Positions 51,103 through 59,947 are shown, counted from the stretch's first letter. The stretch: 64,000 nucleotides of DNA from PVC group bacterium (GCA_945870225.1 CAMBRF010000003.1:86161-150160), one strand, 5' to 3'. Numbers and translations are program-made. Notes: a model not told the origin generated them from the sequence alone.

Positions 51103-52203
51103 ATGAAGATTCTCATTTTAACGAACGGGTACCTTGCTGAAGGCGTTAGCGGAGGCGAGAAACACCTGATCGACATTGCGGAACAGTGGGCAGCAGAGCA
51201 CGAAGTGACATTCATGTTGCCTTCTTTCGCCGCCGGACGCATACGGACACCTGTGCGCAGTGTCAGCTACAAATCATGGAAACCGGCATCCATTCTGGGC
51301 ATTGTCACTACGTATAGTATTCGTACTTTTCAGGCCTTAAACATCATCCGCAGGGAAAGAGCCGATCTGGTGATTTGCTCACCAGGGCTCCTTGACGTGA
51401 TCCCCGGCCTGTTCCACAAGGCAATATACCGCTCAAGAGTCGCGATCTATGCCTATCATCTTGCCGCGAAGCGCCCTGCGCATAGTCTCCTCAAACGTTT
51501 TCAATATGCTCTGTATCGCCTCAATCAGTGGTTTTCGGTGCGGCTTTTCAAGAAAGCTGACGCCATCATCACCTGCAACGAATACGTGAAGCAGATGCTA
51601 GTTGATTTAGGGATTGAGGCCAACAAGGTCCGCGTAGTCTTCCTGGCGGTAAATGTGGACCAAGTGCGCGCCGCCAAACCGCGCCGGAAATGCCAAGCAC
51701 TCTTCATCGGTAGGCTCGTGGCGCAAAAAGGTGTGTTCGACATCATCGAAGCCGTTAGGGACCTACCCGTGACCGTTGGATTGGTCGGCAATGGGGAGGA
51801 ACACGACAGTCTTCAGAAGTTGATCCGGGAGAACAAAATGGAGGACCGGGTGCAGTTACTCGGATATATCATTGATACGGATCCTTTGCTCTACGAACTG
51901 CTCCAAGGCTGCGATTTCTTCCTGTTCCCAAGTTATGAAGAGGGGTATGGAATCGTTATCGCCGAAGCGATAGCGGCTAACAAGCCAGTTATCGCCTATG
52001 AGTTGGCCCACTATGGAACGGCATTCAACAACAGCGTCATCACCGTCCCCAAAGGCGACGTGGCGGCATTGAAGCAGAAAATCGAAGATCTGATGGCTGG
52101 CAATATAGACCTGAATTTAATTCATGAAAGATATAGCGGAGTTACATTACTCAGCCCTGCCGAATCGGCAGCGGCCAACCTCGAGGCGATTCTCAGGCGC
52201 TAA
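51103..52203 (+). CDS. Family 4 glycosyltransferase
   Basis: This 366-residue GT-B glycosyltransferase starts MKILILTNGYLAEGVSGGEK, a typical GT4 N-terminus. The donor-binding half has ALFIGRLVAQKGVFDIIEAV and FPSYEEGYGIVIAEAIAANK with the E-x7-E motif. It likely acts in the cytoplasm on a lipid-linked acceptor. ATG 51103 is preferred over GTG 51061. It stands first in the glycan cluster, before the oppositely transcribed heptose genes. Confidence 0.9.
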   Translation: MKILILTNGYLAEGVSGGEKHLIDIAEQWAAEHEVTFMLPSFAAGRIRTPVRSVSYKSWKPASILGIVTTYSIRTFQALNIIRRERADLVICSPGLLDVIPGLFHKAIYRSRVAIYAYHLAAKRPAHSLLKRFQYALYRLNQWFSVRLFKKADAIITCNEYVKQMLVDLGIEANKVRVVFLAVNVDQVRAAKPRRKCQALFIGRLVAQKGVFDIIEAVRDLPVTVGLVGNGEEHDSLQKLIRENKMEDRVQLLGYIIDTDPLLYELLQGCDFFLFPSYEEGYGIVIAEAIAANKPVIAYELAHYGTAFNNSVITVPKGDVAALKQKIEDLMAGNIDLNLIHERYSGVTLLSPAESAAANLEAILRR

Positions 52204-52234
52204 AAGCGGGAGATACCCATCTTGTTATTCATTA

Positions 52235-52840
52235 TCAACAAGCTGCAGTCCCTATGGACTTGAACGCAGAGCCTAAACTTGCGGTGATAATCTCGGGATA
52301 TCCTTCTTTCGTGCTGAAAAACCGTTCCACCTGCTCCAGCTTTAAAGTGCTCACCAACACCGTCCGGCAGCCGGCTGTGTTGCCGGCTTGGATGTCGTTT
52401 AGGCCGTCACCCACCATCCAACTGGCATGAAGATCGATACCCATTTCCGCAGCGGCGCGGATCAACATCCCAGGCTTGGGTTTGCGACAATCACAGTCCA
52501 TGACATAGGGCGAGGCCACACCGGGCGGCCCTTTTGGATGGTGCGGACAGAAATAGAGAGCATCCCACCAGGCCCCCTCCAGCTTCAGTAACTCCGCAAG
52601 GCGCCCGTTGACAGCCTCCAATTCCGGCAGCGTCAAAGTGCCCTTCGCTATACCAGGTTGATTCGTCACGACCACCAGTTTGTAACCCGACTCCCTCGCC
52701 TCACGCATAAAAGCGGCAACTCCAGCAATCAACACCACCTGCTCCGGGCGCCGGGGGGAGTCCAAAAGACCATGTGTCTCGTCGTACACCATCTCATTGA
52801 GCGTACCGTCCCGATCCATAAATATAGCTTTTATTCCCAT
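52235..52840 (-). CDS. gmhB: Heptose-bisphosphate phosphatase (GmhB-like, HAD-IIIA)
   Basis: This 201-residue HAD protein has the nucleophile motif MDRDGTLNEMVYDETHG (DxDGT), VVVTNQPGIAKGTL, and the zinc-binding block YFCPHHPKGPPG then MDCDCRKPKPGML, which is typical of GmhB. It removes the C7 phosphate of D-glycero-D-manno-heptose 1,7-bisphosphate. ATG 52840 is used; ATG 52867 would add nine residues that start exactly where a dispersed repeat (52866-52893) ends. It lies downstream of the GmhA-like gene on the same strand. Confidence 0.87.
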   Translation of the reverse strand: MGIKAIFMDRDGTLNEMVYDETHGLLDSPRRPEQVVLIAGVAAFMREARESGYKLVVVTNQPGIAKGTLTLPELEAVNGRLAELLKLEGAWWDALYFCPHHPKGPPGVASPYVMDCDCRKPKPGMLIRAAAEMGIDLHASWMVGDGLNDIQAGNTAGCRTVLVSTLKLEQVERFFSTKEGYPEIITASLGSAFKSIGTAAC

Positions 52841-52865
52841 GAGCTTGACTGACCCACCCAGTTTC

Positions 52866-52893
52866 ATCTGCGTTTATCTGTGTCCATCTGTGG
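52866..52893. repeat. Dispersed 'TTATCTGTG' repeat between two heptose genes
   Basis: TCATCTGCGTTTATCTGTGT then CCATCTGTGG is one half of a repeat whose other members are near 49653-49735. It occupies the gap between the GmhA-like stop and the GmhB-like start. Confidence 0.75.
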
Positions 52894-52895
52894 TT

Positions 52896-53534
52896 TTAAA
52901 CTTTCCCAACACCGGCTACGGCTTCCCACTTGGTTGCCATGGTCTTCAGCAGGGGATGGGAAACCAACAAATGCCAGACAACAGCCTGAAACGCCTCCGT
53001 GTGGGGCGTCACCGCATCAGGAGCCACCGTGGGAACAATCACACAGGCATCCGCCACCTGCGCCGTATACCCGCCATCCCGCCCCACAATACCCCCGACC
53101 TTCGCCCCAACCGCCTTGGCCAGCTTGATCGCCTCCACCAGATTCGGACTGACGTTCTTGGCCACGTCACCCCCACCAACCGACATGATGAAAACCATGT
53201 CTCGTTGATTCAATCGGCTGGCTTTGAGCCACTCCGCAAAGACGCCCCCCCACCCCTCATCATTGATCCGGGCCGTAAGCTCAGAAACGTTGTCGGTCGG
53301 CGCATAGGCTTCGATGCCACACAGCTTACGGAAATCGTTCACGGCATGGGAACAATTGGCCGCACTTCCTCCCACTCCCAGCAGGAACAGGCGCCCCCCG
53401 CCCGCACGCACACTGGCGATCAACTCCACCAACCGCACCACAGCCTGCGTGTCAATCCGGTCCAGAATCTCACGCGCCTGCGCCAAGTGTCGCACCACAA
53501 AATCATTCGCATCAGTCGAGGTCGGTTGGTTCAT
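52896..53534 (-). CDS. gmhA: SIS-domain sugar-phosphate isomerase (GmhA-like)
   Basis: This 212-residue protein has the SIS phosphosugar-binding motif LFLLGVGGSAANCSHAVNDF and IMSVGGGDVAKNVSPNLVEA. The C-terminal block VAPDAVTPHTEAFQAVVWHL carries the His and Glu expected of sedoheptulose 7-phosphate isomerase. It would convert sedoheptulose 7-phosphate to D-glycero-D-manno-heptose 7-phosphate. ATG 53534 has GGAG seven bases upstream; the frame is open further (to 53738) but through a repeat. It lies just upstream of gmhB on the same strand. Confidence 0.83.
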   Translation of the reverse strand: MNQPTSTDANDFVVRHLAQAREILDRIDTQAVVRLVELIASVRAGGGRLFLLGVGGSAANCSHAVNDFRKLCGIEAYAPTDNVSELTARINDEGWGGVFAEWLKASRLNQRDMVFIMSVGGGDVAKNVSPNLVEAIKLAKAVGAKVGGIVGRDGGYTAQVADACVIVPTVAPDAVTPHTEAFQAVVWHLLVSHPLLKTMATKWEAVAGVGKV

Positions 53535-53569
53535 CTCTATCTCCCCAAAAAACTCTTCTTCAGCCCAGT

Positions 53570-53595
53570 GGAGGGTTGCGTTTTGTCGCAACCGT
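53570..53595. repeat. GGTTGCG/CGCAACC palindromic repeat (family C)
   Basis: GGAGGGTTGCGTTTTGTCGC then AACCGTC is a third copy of the repeat pair inside GH2 copy 2. It sits between the divergent GmhA-like and transaldolase genes. Confidence 0.8.
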
Positions 53596-53761
53596 CTTTC
53601 CGGCGACAACGAAACGCCGCCCGACAACAACGGACGGCGACTCCCATAAATGCGGCGCATGCCCTGCCGCGACGGTTCAAGGCCATTCGTCCCGCTCAGC
53701 AAATCTTGACTATCAACCATATTCCGGCCTATTATCAAGCAAATAGCAGGAATCGAACTCT

Positions 53762-54487
53762 ATGACGCACTCAGACATATTAGCCAAGCTGAAGGTCAAG
53801 ATCTTCGCCGACGGCGCTGATGAAAAGTCCATCCGTGAACTGTATCCTTGCGCTCATATCAAGGGATTCACCACCAATCCGTCCCTCATGCGCAAGGCGG
53901 GAGTGGACGATTATGAACGCTTCGCCCGCAATCTTCTGGAATATGTGCGCGCGAAACCCCTGTCCTTCGAGGTCTTTTCCGACGAGTTCCCGGAAATGCA
54001 GCGTCAGGCCAAAATCATCAGCGGATGGGGCGAAAATGTGTATGTCAAAATACCCATCACCAACACACGCGGCGAGTCAGCCGCCCCTCTGATCGCCACC
54101 CTGCTGAAAGATGGCTTGAAATTGAACATCACCGCCATGCTGCCGCAGACACAGGTGGACGAGATCCGCCCCCATTTCTCAAAGAAATCGCAAGCTTTCA
54201 TCTCCATTTTTGCGGGTCGGATTTCCGATACCGGAACAGATCCCGAACCGGTCATGCGGTATGCCGTCGAGGCTTTCAAGGACTGCCCCCATACCGAAAT
54301 CCTGTGGGCCAGTTGCCGGGAACTCTACAACGTATTCATGGCGGACCGTACAGGGTGTCATATCATCACCGTTACGCATGACCTCCTGAAAAAACTTTCC
54401 CTGCTCGGCCGCAACCTCAATGAGTACTCCCTCGACACGGTCAAAATGTTCTATAACGACGCCCGTGACTCCGGCTATGTGCTGTAA
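53762..54487 (+). CDS. Transaldolase-family protein
   Basis: This 241-residue TIM-barrel protein has IKGFTTNPSLMRKAGVDDY, VYVKIPITNTRGES (Schiff-base Lys) and KLNITAMLPQTQVD, matching the transaldolase/fructose-6-phosphate aldolase family. The length is that of the short transaldolase group. It would interconvert fructose 6-phosphate and erythrose 4-phosphate with sedoheptulose 7-phosphate and glyceraldehyde 3-phosphate. It is divergent from gmhA by about 230 bp. This placement suggests that it feeds sedoheptulose 7-phosphate to the heptose pathway. Confidence 0.87.
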   Translation: MTHSDILAKLKVKIFADGADEKSIRELYPCAHIKGFTTNPSLMRKAGVDDYERFARNLLEYVRAKPLSFEVFSDEFPEMQRQAKIISGWGENVYVKIPITNTRGESAAPLIATLLKDGLKLNITAMLPQTQVDEIRPHFSKKSQAFISIFAGRISDTGTDPEPVMRYAVEAFKDCPHTEILWASCRELYNVFMADRTGCHIITVTHDLLKKLSLLGRNLNEYSLDTVKMFYNDARDSGYVL

Positions 54488-54556
54488 CGAGGACAAGGTA
54501 GCCAGAATACAGAATTCAGGAGTCAGAATGAGGTCTTGGCTGTACGGTCCTCTAAT

Positions 54557-54606
54557 GGGAGGGCGTGCATGTTGCGCGCTGCGGACGGCGCCACGCCGTC
54601 CCTCCC
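54557..54606. repeat. 50-bp family A palindromic repeat
   Basis: This is a second full family A element, with outer arms GGGAGGG and CCCTCCC, and inner stem GGACGGCG/CGCCGTCC (loop CCA). It lies in the gap between the transaldolase and epimerase genes. Confidence 0.85.
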
Positions 54607-54679
54607 CGAAATTGAAGAACGGCTCGCAGGCCATTCTGAATTCCGACTACCGGGTTCTGACTACTGAAGGATTGTCACT

Positions 54680-55612
54680 ATGAACGATCGCAAAATCCTG
54701 ATTACCGGCTGCGCTGGCTTTATCGGCAGCAACCTGGCGGACCGCCTTTGCCGGAAAGGCTATTCCGTCGTCGGCGTGGACAACCTGTCCTACGGCTTGG
54801 CCTCTCAAATTCCGTCCGCCGTCGACTTCCACAAGGTCGATATCCGCGATCCTGCGATCCGCCCTCTTTTTAATGGCGTGGATACGGTTTTCCACCTGGC
54901 TGCCAAAAATTGCATCGCCGACTGCCAGAAGGATCCGGTGGAAACAGCCTCGATCAACGTGGAAGGGACCGTGAACGTGTTCGAAGCCGCACAACGCAGC
55001 GGCGTCCGCAAGGTCGTCTACGCCGAGTCTTCCGCCATCTACGAGGGCTCCACCCGCCTGCCGACACCGGAAACGGAGGAAGCACCCCAGAGCTTTTACG
55101 CCCTGAGCAAGCAGGCGGCCCATCTCTTCGCCCTCGGCTACGCTCGATTTCATGGTCTCCGCCTGTCCGGCTTGCGCTATTTCTGCGTCTATGGCCCGCG
55201 GCAGGACTACCGGCGCAGCATCCCCCCCGTCATGAGCGCTTTCATTATCCGCCTGCTGCGCGGGGAGTCACCGGTCATCTACGGAACAGGCGACAAACGC
55301 CGCGATTTTATCCACGTGGACGACATCAACGATTTTCATGAGCTATGCATCGATTCCCCGCTCACCGACGGAAAAGTCTTTAACCTGGGAAGCGGTACCA
55401 ACTATTCCGTGCGGGAGATTTACGAACACGTGGCCGCATTGCTCGACAGCCACGTTCCACTGACCTTCCTGCCTGATCTGCCCGGAGAGGCACAGGAAAC
55501 ACTCGCGGATATCTCCCGGGCACAACAGGTCGGCTGGTCACCGAAAATGACCCTCGATGACGGACTGCGGACCATGATCGACTTCATCCGCAAGAATGTG
55601 GCGGACTCATGA
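54680..55612 (+). CDS. NAD-dependent sugar epimerase/dehydratase (GalE-like SDR)
   Basis: This 310-residue extended SDR has the cofactor motif ILITGCAGFIGSNLADRLCR, VVGVDNLSYG and the catalytic site SFYALSKQAAHLFALGY (YxxxK). GSGTNYSVREIYEHVAALL and LGWSPKM-type features follow at the C-terminus. It would act on an NDP-sugar, probably as a 4-epimerase or reductase. ATG 54680 has AAGGA eight bases upstream. Its stop overlaps the nucleotidyltransferase ATG (ATGA), so the two are coupled. Confidence 0.9.
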   Translation: MNDRKILITGCAGFIGSNLADRLCRKGYSVVGVDNLSYGLASQIPSAVDFHKVDIRDPAIRPLFNGVDTVFHLAAKNCIADCQKDPVETASINVEGTVNVFEAAQRSGVRKVVYAESSAIYEGSTRLPTPETEEAPQSFYALSKQAAHLFALGYARFHGLRLSGLRYFCVYGPRQDYRRSIPPVMSAFIIRLLRGESPVIYGTGDKRRDFIHVDDINDFHELCIDSPLTDGKVFNLGSGTNYSVREIYEHVAALLDSHVPLTFLPDLPGEAQETLADISRAQQVGWSPKMTLDDGLRTMIDFIRKNVADS

Positions 55613-56337
55613 AAGCCTTGGTCCTGGCCGCAGGCAAAAGCAGCCGCATTGCCTCGCAATCGGGCGGATTGCCCAAACCCCTGATCCCCGTCGCCGGGCA
55701 ACCGGTTATTGCCCATTCCTTGCGCTGGCTGGCTGACCAGGGGATCACCGACTGCTGGATCAACCTTCATTTCCGCCCTGATGTCATCCGGGAGACGCTG
55801 GGCGACGGTTCGCGCTTCGGAATGCAAATCCATTATTCCTTCGAGCCGACCATTCTGGGAACAGCCGGTGCCGTAAAAAATCTGGAATCGATTTGGGATG
55901 ATGATTTTTTCGTCGTTTACGGTGATAATTTGCTTGGTTTCGATCTTGAGGCCATGCAGAGAACCCACGCCGCCAGCGGCGCGATGGCCACCATCGCGTT
56001 GTTCGATTGGGACCGGGATCTCCACAGCGGAATAGCCGGTGGACGCGTGATCATGAGCAAGGGGGGCGCCGTACAAGGATTTGTTGAGGGGGGCAACTCC
56101 GCCGTTCCAGAATCCCCCTGGGTCAACGCTGGCGTCTATCTTCTCCAACCCTCAATCTGCCGCCATATACCCACCTCCGCTTTTTATGATTTTGGACGTG
56201 ATGTCTTTCCCGCCCTTTTGAAAGCCAGTCTCCCGGTGCAGGGCTATCCCATCCACGATTACTGCCTGGCCGTCGATACACCGGAAGCCCTGGCGCAGGC
56301 TCAACTCATCTTCCAAAACCGCAAAATGCCGCTTTAG
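55609..56337 (+). CDS. Sugar-phosphate nucleotidyltransferase (HddC-like)
   Basis: This 242-residue protein begins MKALVLAAGKSSRIASQSGG, then LPKPLIPVAGQPVIAHSLRW, the NTP-transferase signature. The acidic VVYGDNLLGFDLEAM binds the metal, and ILGTAGAVKNLES is typical. It is single-domain, like HddC and mannose-1-phosphate guanylyltransferases without a LbH tail. With the GmhA-, GmhB- and HddA-like enzymes it could make an NDP-heptose. It overlaps the SDR stop by four bases. Confidence 0.88.
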   Translation: MKALVLAAGKSSRIASQSGGLPKPLIPVAGQPVIAHSLRWLADQGITDCWINLHFRPDVIRETLGDGSRFGMQIHYSFEPTILGTAGAVKNLESIWDDDFFVVYGDNLLGFDLEAMQRTHAASGAMATIALFDWDRDLHSGIAGGRVIMSKGGAVQGFVEGGNSAVPESPWVNAGVYLLQPSICRHIPTSAFYDFGRDVFPALLKASLPVQGYPIHDYCLAVDTPEALAQAQLIFQNRKMPL

Positions 56338-56489
56338 TCACTTCATCTGATAGAGACCTTGCAGTATGAGAACATCGCGCAACGGCTTTAGGAGAGGAAT
56401 ATCTGAGGGGGAACCTGGTGTTTTCTGCGCCTCCGTGCCCTCCAGCGAAGCATGAGGCATATTTCTGATAGTCCACTAAACGACACAAA

Positions 56490-57437
56490 CTAAACGAACT
56501 CACTATAATCCACAGTAGCGTTAGCAGAAGCTTTGAGCCAAGACACCTGCCTACTAACCCCTTCTGCAATAGACGTGTTGCAGACGATCCCGAATTTGTC
56601 TTCGGCAAAACGTGTATCCAGCACAAGGTCTAAGGCATGTCCTGGAAGTTTGAACACTGGAGAGTGACTGCCGGCAACGCTCACGGCGATCGAAGCTAGT
56701 TCGTTCATCGAGAAAATCTGACGACCAGCCAAATTCGCCGTTCCCGAAAAACCACCTTCAACAGAACGCATAACGGCATCTGCCGCATCTCCGACGTAAA
56801 CGTAGTTGCGCCGGGCCATTCCCATTCCATTAAGGAAAATGGCTTTATCAGCAATCGCACAACGAATAAAACTTGGCAACGCACGGGATTGCACTTCACC
56901 TGGCCCGTATATGCTCGCAGATCTGAGCACAAAAAGTGGGATCCCAGTATCACGCGCCCAGAGTCGCGCGATTTCCTCTGATGCTAACTTGGTGACTCCG
57001 TAGAAACTGCTTGGAACAGTGGTGGACTTCTCCAAGATTGGATTGCCGTCACTTGCACGGGAGTACACCTCCACAGTACTGACAAGCACACATCGCGAGG
57101 TCATCCGACCCACGACCGAGAGCAAACGAGCTGTCCCAAGAATATTAGCTGCGTAAAGTCTCGTGTAGAAGGCGCTCTCATCTCCAGAAGGAGGGATCAG
57201 CGCCGCAGTATGAATGATAGCCTCCCATGAATATCCCTTCACCCAGCGAAGATCGTCTTTCTCCAATGAGCACCGCACAATCTCCACTCGTCGTCCGGCG
57301 AAGAGCCGCGAAAGAATCTCCCGTGACTCCTCACTGTTGACCTGAGCCACCACAAACTCAGTCCCGGCATCAAGCAGACGGCGGAGAACGACCCGTCCCA
57401 GATGACCCGACGCACCTGTCAGCAACACTCTACCCAT
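56490..57437 (-). CDS. NAD-dependent epimerase/dehydratase-family SDR
   Basis: This 315-residue SDR begins MGRVLLTGASGHLGRVVLRR and contains SSFYGVTKLASEEIARLWAR (YxxxK) and RNYVYVGDAADAVMRSVEGG. It resembles the sugar-nucleotide branch of extended SDRs, without a clear match to one reaction. ATG 57437 is preferred; the frame opens at 57470. It overlaps the stop of the following epimerase by eight bases, so the two are coupled. The pair runs opposite to the surrounding genes. Confidence 0.85.
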   Translation of the reverse strand: MGRVLLTGASGHLGRVVLRRLLDAGTEFVVAQVNSEESREILSRLFAGRRVEIVRCSLEKDDLRWVKGYSWEAIIHTAALIPPSGDESAFYTRLYAANILGTARLLSVVGRMTSRCVLVSTVEVYSRASDGNPILEKSTTVPSSFYGVTKLASEEIARLWARDTGIPLFVLRSASIYGPGEVQSRALPSFIRCAIADKAIFLNGMGMARRNYVYVGDAADAVMRSVEGGFSGTANLAGRQIFSMNELASIAVSVAGSHSPVFKLPGHALDLVLDTRFAEDKFGIVCNTSIAEGVSRQVSWLKASANATVDYSEFV

Positions 57438-58440
57438 TTGACGCCACCCTTTTAGTCCATAGCACCTCATCCGCTAGGCCATCTATCATCTTTACAGTTG
57501 GTACATACCCAAGAACGTTTTGTGCCTTGGCGATCGAAAACCTGTAGTCAAAACGCGGGACCATACGCGGCCGCATCTCTAGTTCCTGTTCGCATCCAGT
57601 CACCTTCCTGATCATCTCGGCAATTTGTATCACAGAGTAGCTCTTCCCTGATGCAATAATGAATAAACCCTCCGCCCCACCGACCACGGCTCGCAGAATT
57701 GCCTGAGCAACATCATAACTGTGAACGTAGTCTCGCAAGTCCTGCCCGTCCCCGAAAATAATCATTGGTTTGTGCTCAAGACAACTCCTGATGAAACTCG
57801 GGATCATGCGCCTGCCACGGCCTTCGTGTGTGACCGAAGCAACATGTTCGAATGGCCCATACACATGCCCCACACGTAGGATTGACAACCCAAATCCATA
57901 CCGTTGTGAAGCCACCAGAAACATGTGCTCACTCATCAGTTTTGCCGCACCGTAGACACGTTCGGAATTTACAGGATGACTCTCTTCGACCATTTGGCCT
58001 CCGGGGTTTCCGAAAACATCCACGGAACTAATAAAACAAAGGTAGGCTATACGGCCTGCCAATACATTGATTAGATTGAGAGTCATAGTCACCGCGCCAT
58101 TGATCTCGTCCACACCCCTAGCGTCAATGCTCGAATGCGTACTGACACGTGCCGCCATATGAATGAGAACAAAGCGCTCTGGCAATTGCGCTGAAACAGC
58201 AAGCAGGGCGGCCTTATCTGTCAGGTCCACGGCTAAAAAGTGAAGCCCTTTTTGCCTCATTCGCGGAATCGCCTCTGGGTGAGGGGGATACAAATCCAAG
58301 ATGTAAGCACTTTGCACAGACTCTGGGAGATTCATGACTAGACCAAGACCGACAAAGCCAGCCCCCCCCGTAATGACAAGAGGAATCTGATCTATTCGTT
58401 CGCCCAGCGCACGCAGGCAGGTATCAATCGCTCCATCCAT
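57430..58440 (-). CDS. NAD-dependent epimerase/dehydratase-family SDR, first of a pair
   Basis: This 336-residue protein has PLVITGGAGFVGLGLVMNLP, VYGAAKLMSEHMFLVASQRY (YxxxK) and RDYVHSYDVAQAILRAVVGG. It belongs to extended SDRs acting on NDP-sugars. The start is probably ATG 58440; the GTG 58458 adds six residues. It is first in the two-gene minus-strand unit and lies about 510 bp from the divergent GHMP kinase, with a MITE-like element between. Confidence 0.85.
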   Translation of the reverse strand: MDGAIDTCLRALGERIDQIPLVITGGAGFVGLGLVMNLPESVQSAYILDLYPPHPEAIPRMRQKGLHFLAVDLTDKAALLAVSAQLPERFVLIHMAARVSTHSSIDARGVDEINGAVTMTLNLINVLAGRIAYLCFISSVDVFGNPGGQMVEESHPVNSERVYGAAKLMSEHMFLVASQRYGFGLSILRVGHVYGPFEHVASVTHEGRGRRMIPSFIRSCLEHKPMIIFGDGQDLRDYVHSYDVAQAILRAVVGGAEGLFIIASGKSYSVIQIAEMIRKVTGCEQELEMRPRMVPRFDYRFSIAKAQNVLGYVPTVKMIDGLADEVLWTKRVASNG

Positions 58441-58677
58441 TTGCAGACCATTACGCACAGCCCATGTGCATGCATCAGAACTGAACCGGTAAGATTGTTC
58501 GTCAGCAAAGATCCAGCAATTGGCTGTGGCATCCCTTAATTATTTAAAAAATAAACCGCCAACTTCTCCTGAAACACTATCGTAGACGTGTAGAGACTGA
58601 TTTCGCAATACCCTTTTAATACTATTTCTTAGTAGATAGACGGTGAGAGGTCAAGGGCAATGATTGACCTGTCAAGA

Positions 58678-58694
58678 CCCGTTGAGACAACGGG
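58678..58694. other. Short perfect stem-loop
   Basis: CCCGTTGAGACAACGGG is a 6-bp stem with a 5-base loop. It lies in the gap upstream of the MITE-like element. No uridine tract follows, so a terminator role is uncertain. Confidence 0.5.
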
Positions 58695-58711
58695 TGCCCA
58701 GTCGTTTTAAC

Positions 58712-58868
58712 GAGACTGTCGAAAAACTCCGTTTTCCGTTACGAGCCTATTATTCGGGGGGCTCAAAACACAATGACCATCTGCGGATCGCCCGTTTTAC
58801 GCATTCTACGAAGTCAATTTTGTGCGCAACCAGCCAAAACTCTGACAGGGGGCTTTTTCGACAGTCTC
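58712..58868. mobile_element. 157-bp MITE-like element with 15-bp perfect terminal inverted repeats
   Basis: GAGACTGTCGAAAAA at 58712-58726 is exactly inverted at 58854-58868 (TTTTTCGACAGTCTC). The interior is non-coding. AAC occurs directly outside both ends (58709-58711 and 58869-58871), which may be a short target duplication or an extension of the repeats. The ends resemble those of IS1182/IS1380-type insertion sequences. Confidence 0.75.
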
Positions 58869-58948
58869 AACGCGCCGTTTTAACCTTTACACTTCACCCC
58901 TGTCAAGTATACTAATTCTTATTGCATATTCACATACGGAGGTCGTTT

Positions 58949-59947
58949 ATGATCGCATCCAAAACTCCATTCCGACTGACTCTGGGCGGGGGCGGCACAG
59001 ACCTTCCCTCCTTTTACCGTAAACATGGCGGCTTCGTCTTTGCAACGGGGTTGACCAAATACATGTACATTACGGTCAATCGCCCCTCCGTGGATAATTG
59101 GGTACGCCTGCATCATGGTGAAACAGAAAAAGTTCGCCATGCCTCGGAACTGCGTCACGAACTTGCCCGCGAGGCCTTGCTTCATCTGGGCGTCACGGAA
59201 AGCATCGAAATCTCCGCCCTGGCTGATATCCCCGCCGGAACGGGGCTGGGATCCTCAAGCTGTTACCTGGTTGGCTTGCTGAAGTCCATCCGGGCCCTGC
59301 TGCACCAACCCGTTTCGGTTCCAGCCTTGGCTGAAGAGGCCTGCCACATCGAACTGGATGTACTCAAGAAACCCATAGGGAAGCAGGACCAATACATGGC
59401 CGCCTACGGGGGCATGACCGTCATGGATATCGACAAGGAGGGTCGTGTTACCGTTCGAAATGTGCAGATGAAAAACTGCGCCACCACGGATTTTGTGAGC
59501 AACGTGCATCTCTACTACACCGGCGTCAAACGTGATGCCGTGGACATCCTCAGCGAGCAAAGCCGTAAGATGGAAACCCACGAGGCCGGTTCCGCCGTGG
59601 TCGAGGAAAGTCTTCTGCGGATCAAAGACATCGGTCACCGGACACTTGCCGCCATCGAACAGGGTAATCTTGACGATTTCGGCCGCCTTTGTGATGAACA
59701 CTGGCAATACAAGCTCAAGCTCTCTAACAAGGTGTCCGTCCCGGGCATGAATGAAATTTACGAGGAGACCAAAAAACGCTTCGGCGTCCTCGGCGGAAAA
59801 ATCGCAGGGGCCGGTGGCGGCGGATTCCTGATGTTGTATTGTCCCAACAAGCACCAGGAATTGACCCGCTTCATGCATGAACAACGCTGCAAGCGGATCG
59901 AGTACGGGATCGACGATATGGGATCACGCATCATCACCTCCGATTAA
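58949..59947 (+). CDS. GHMP-family sugar kinase (HddA-like)
   Basis: This 332-residue GHMP kinase begins MIASKTPFRLTLGGGGTDLP and has the ATP-binding PAGTGLGSSSCYLVGLLKSI, with the final motif GKIAGAGGGGFLMLYC. These match D-glycero-D-manno-heptose 7-phosphate kinase and fucokinase-like groups. It would phosphorylate C1 of heptose 7-phosphate, placing it between GmhA and GmhB. ATG 58949 has GGAGG six bases upstream. The oxidoreductase start is six bases past its stop. Confidence 0.87.
   Translation: MIASKTPFRLTLGGGGTDLPSFYRKHGGFVFATGLTKYMYITVNRPSVDNWVRLHHGETEKVRHASELRHELAREALLHLGVTESIEISALADIPAGTGLGSSSCYLVGLLKSIRALLHQPVSVPALAEEACHIELDVLKKPIGKQDQYMAAYGGMTVMDIDKEGRVTVRNVQMKNCATTDFVSNVHLYYTGVKRDAVDILSEQSRKMETHEAGSAVVEESLLRIKDIGHRTLAAIEQGNLDDFGRLCDEHWQYKLKLSNKVSVPGMNEIYEETKKRFGVLGGKIAGAGGGGFLMLYCPNKHQELTRFMHEQRCKRIEYGIDDMGSRIITSD

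Noticed and set aside
58678..58694. Rho-independent terminator
   Set aside because: The stem is followed by mixed sequence and not by a T-run on either strand, so only a stem-loop is reported.
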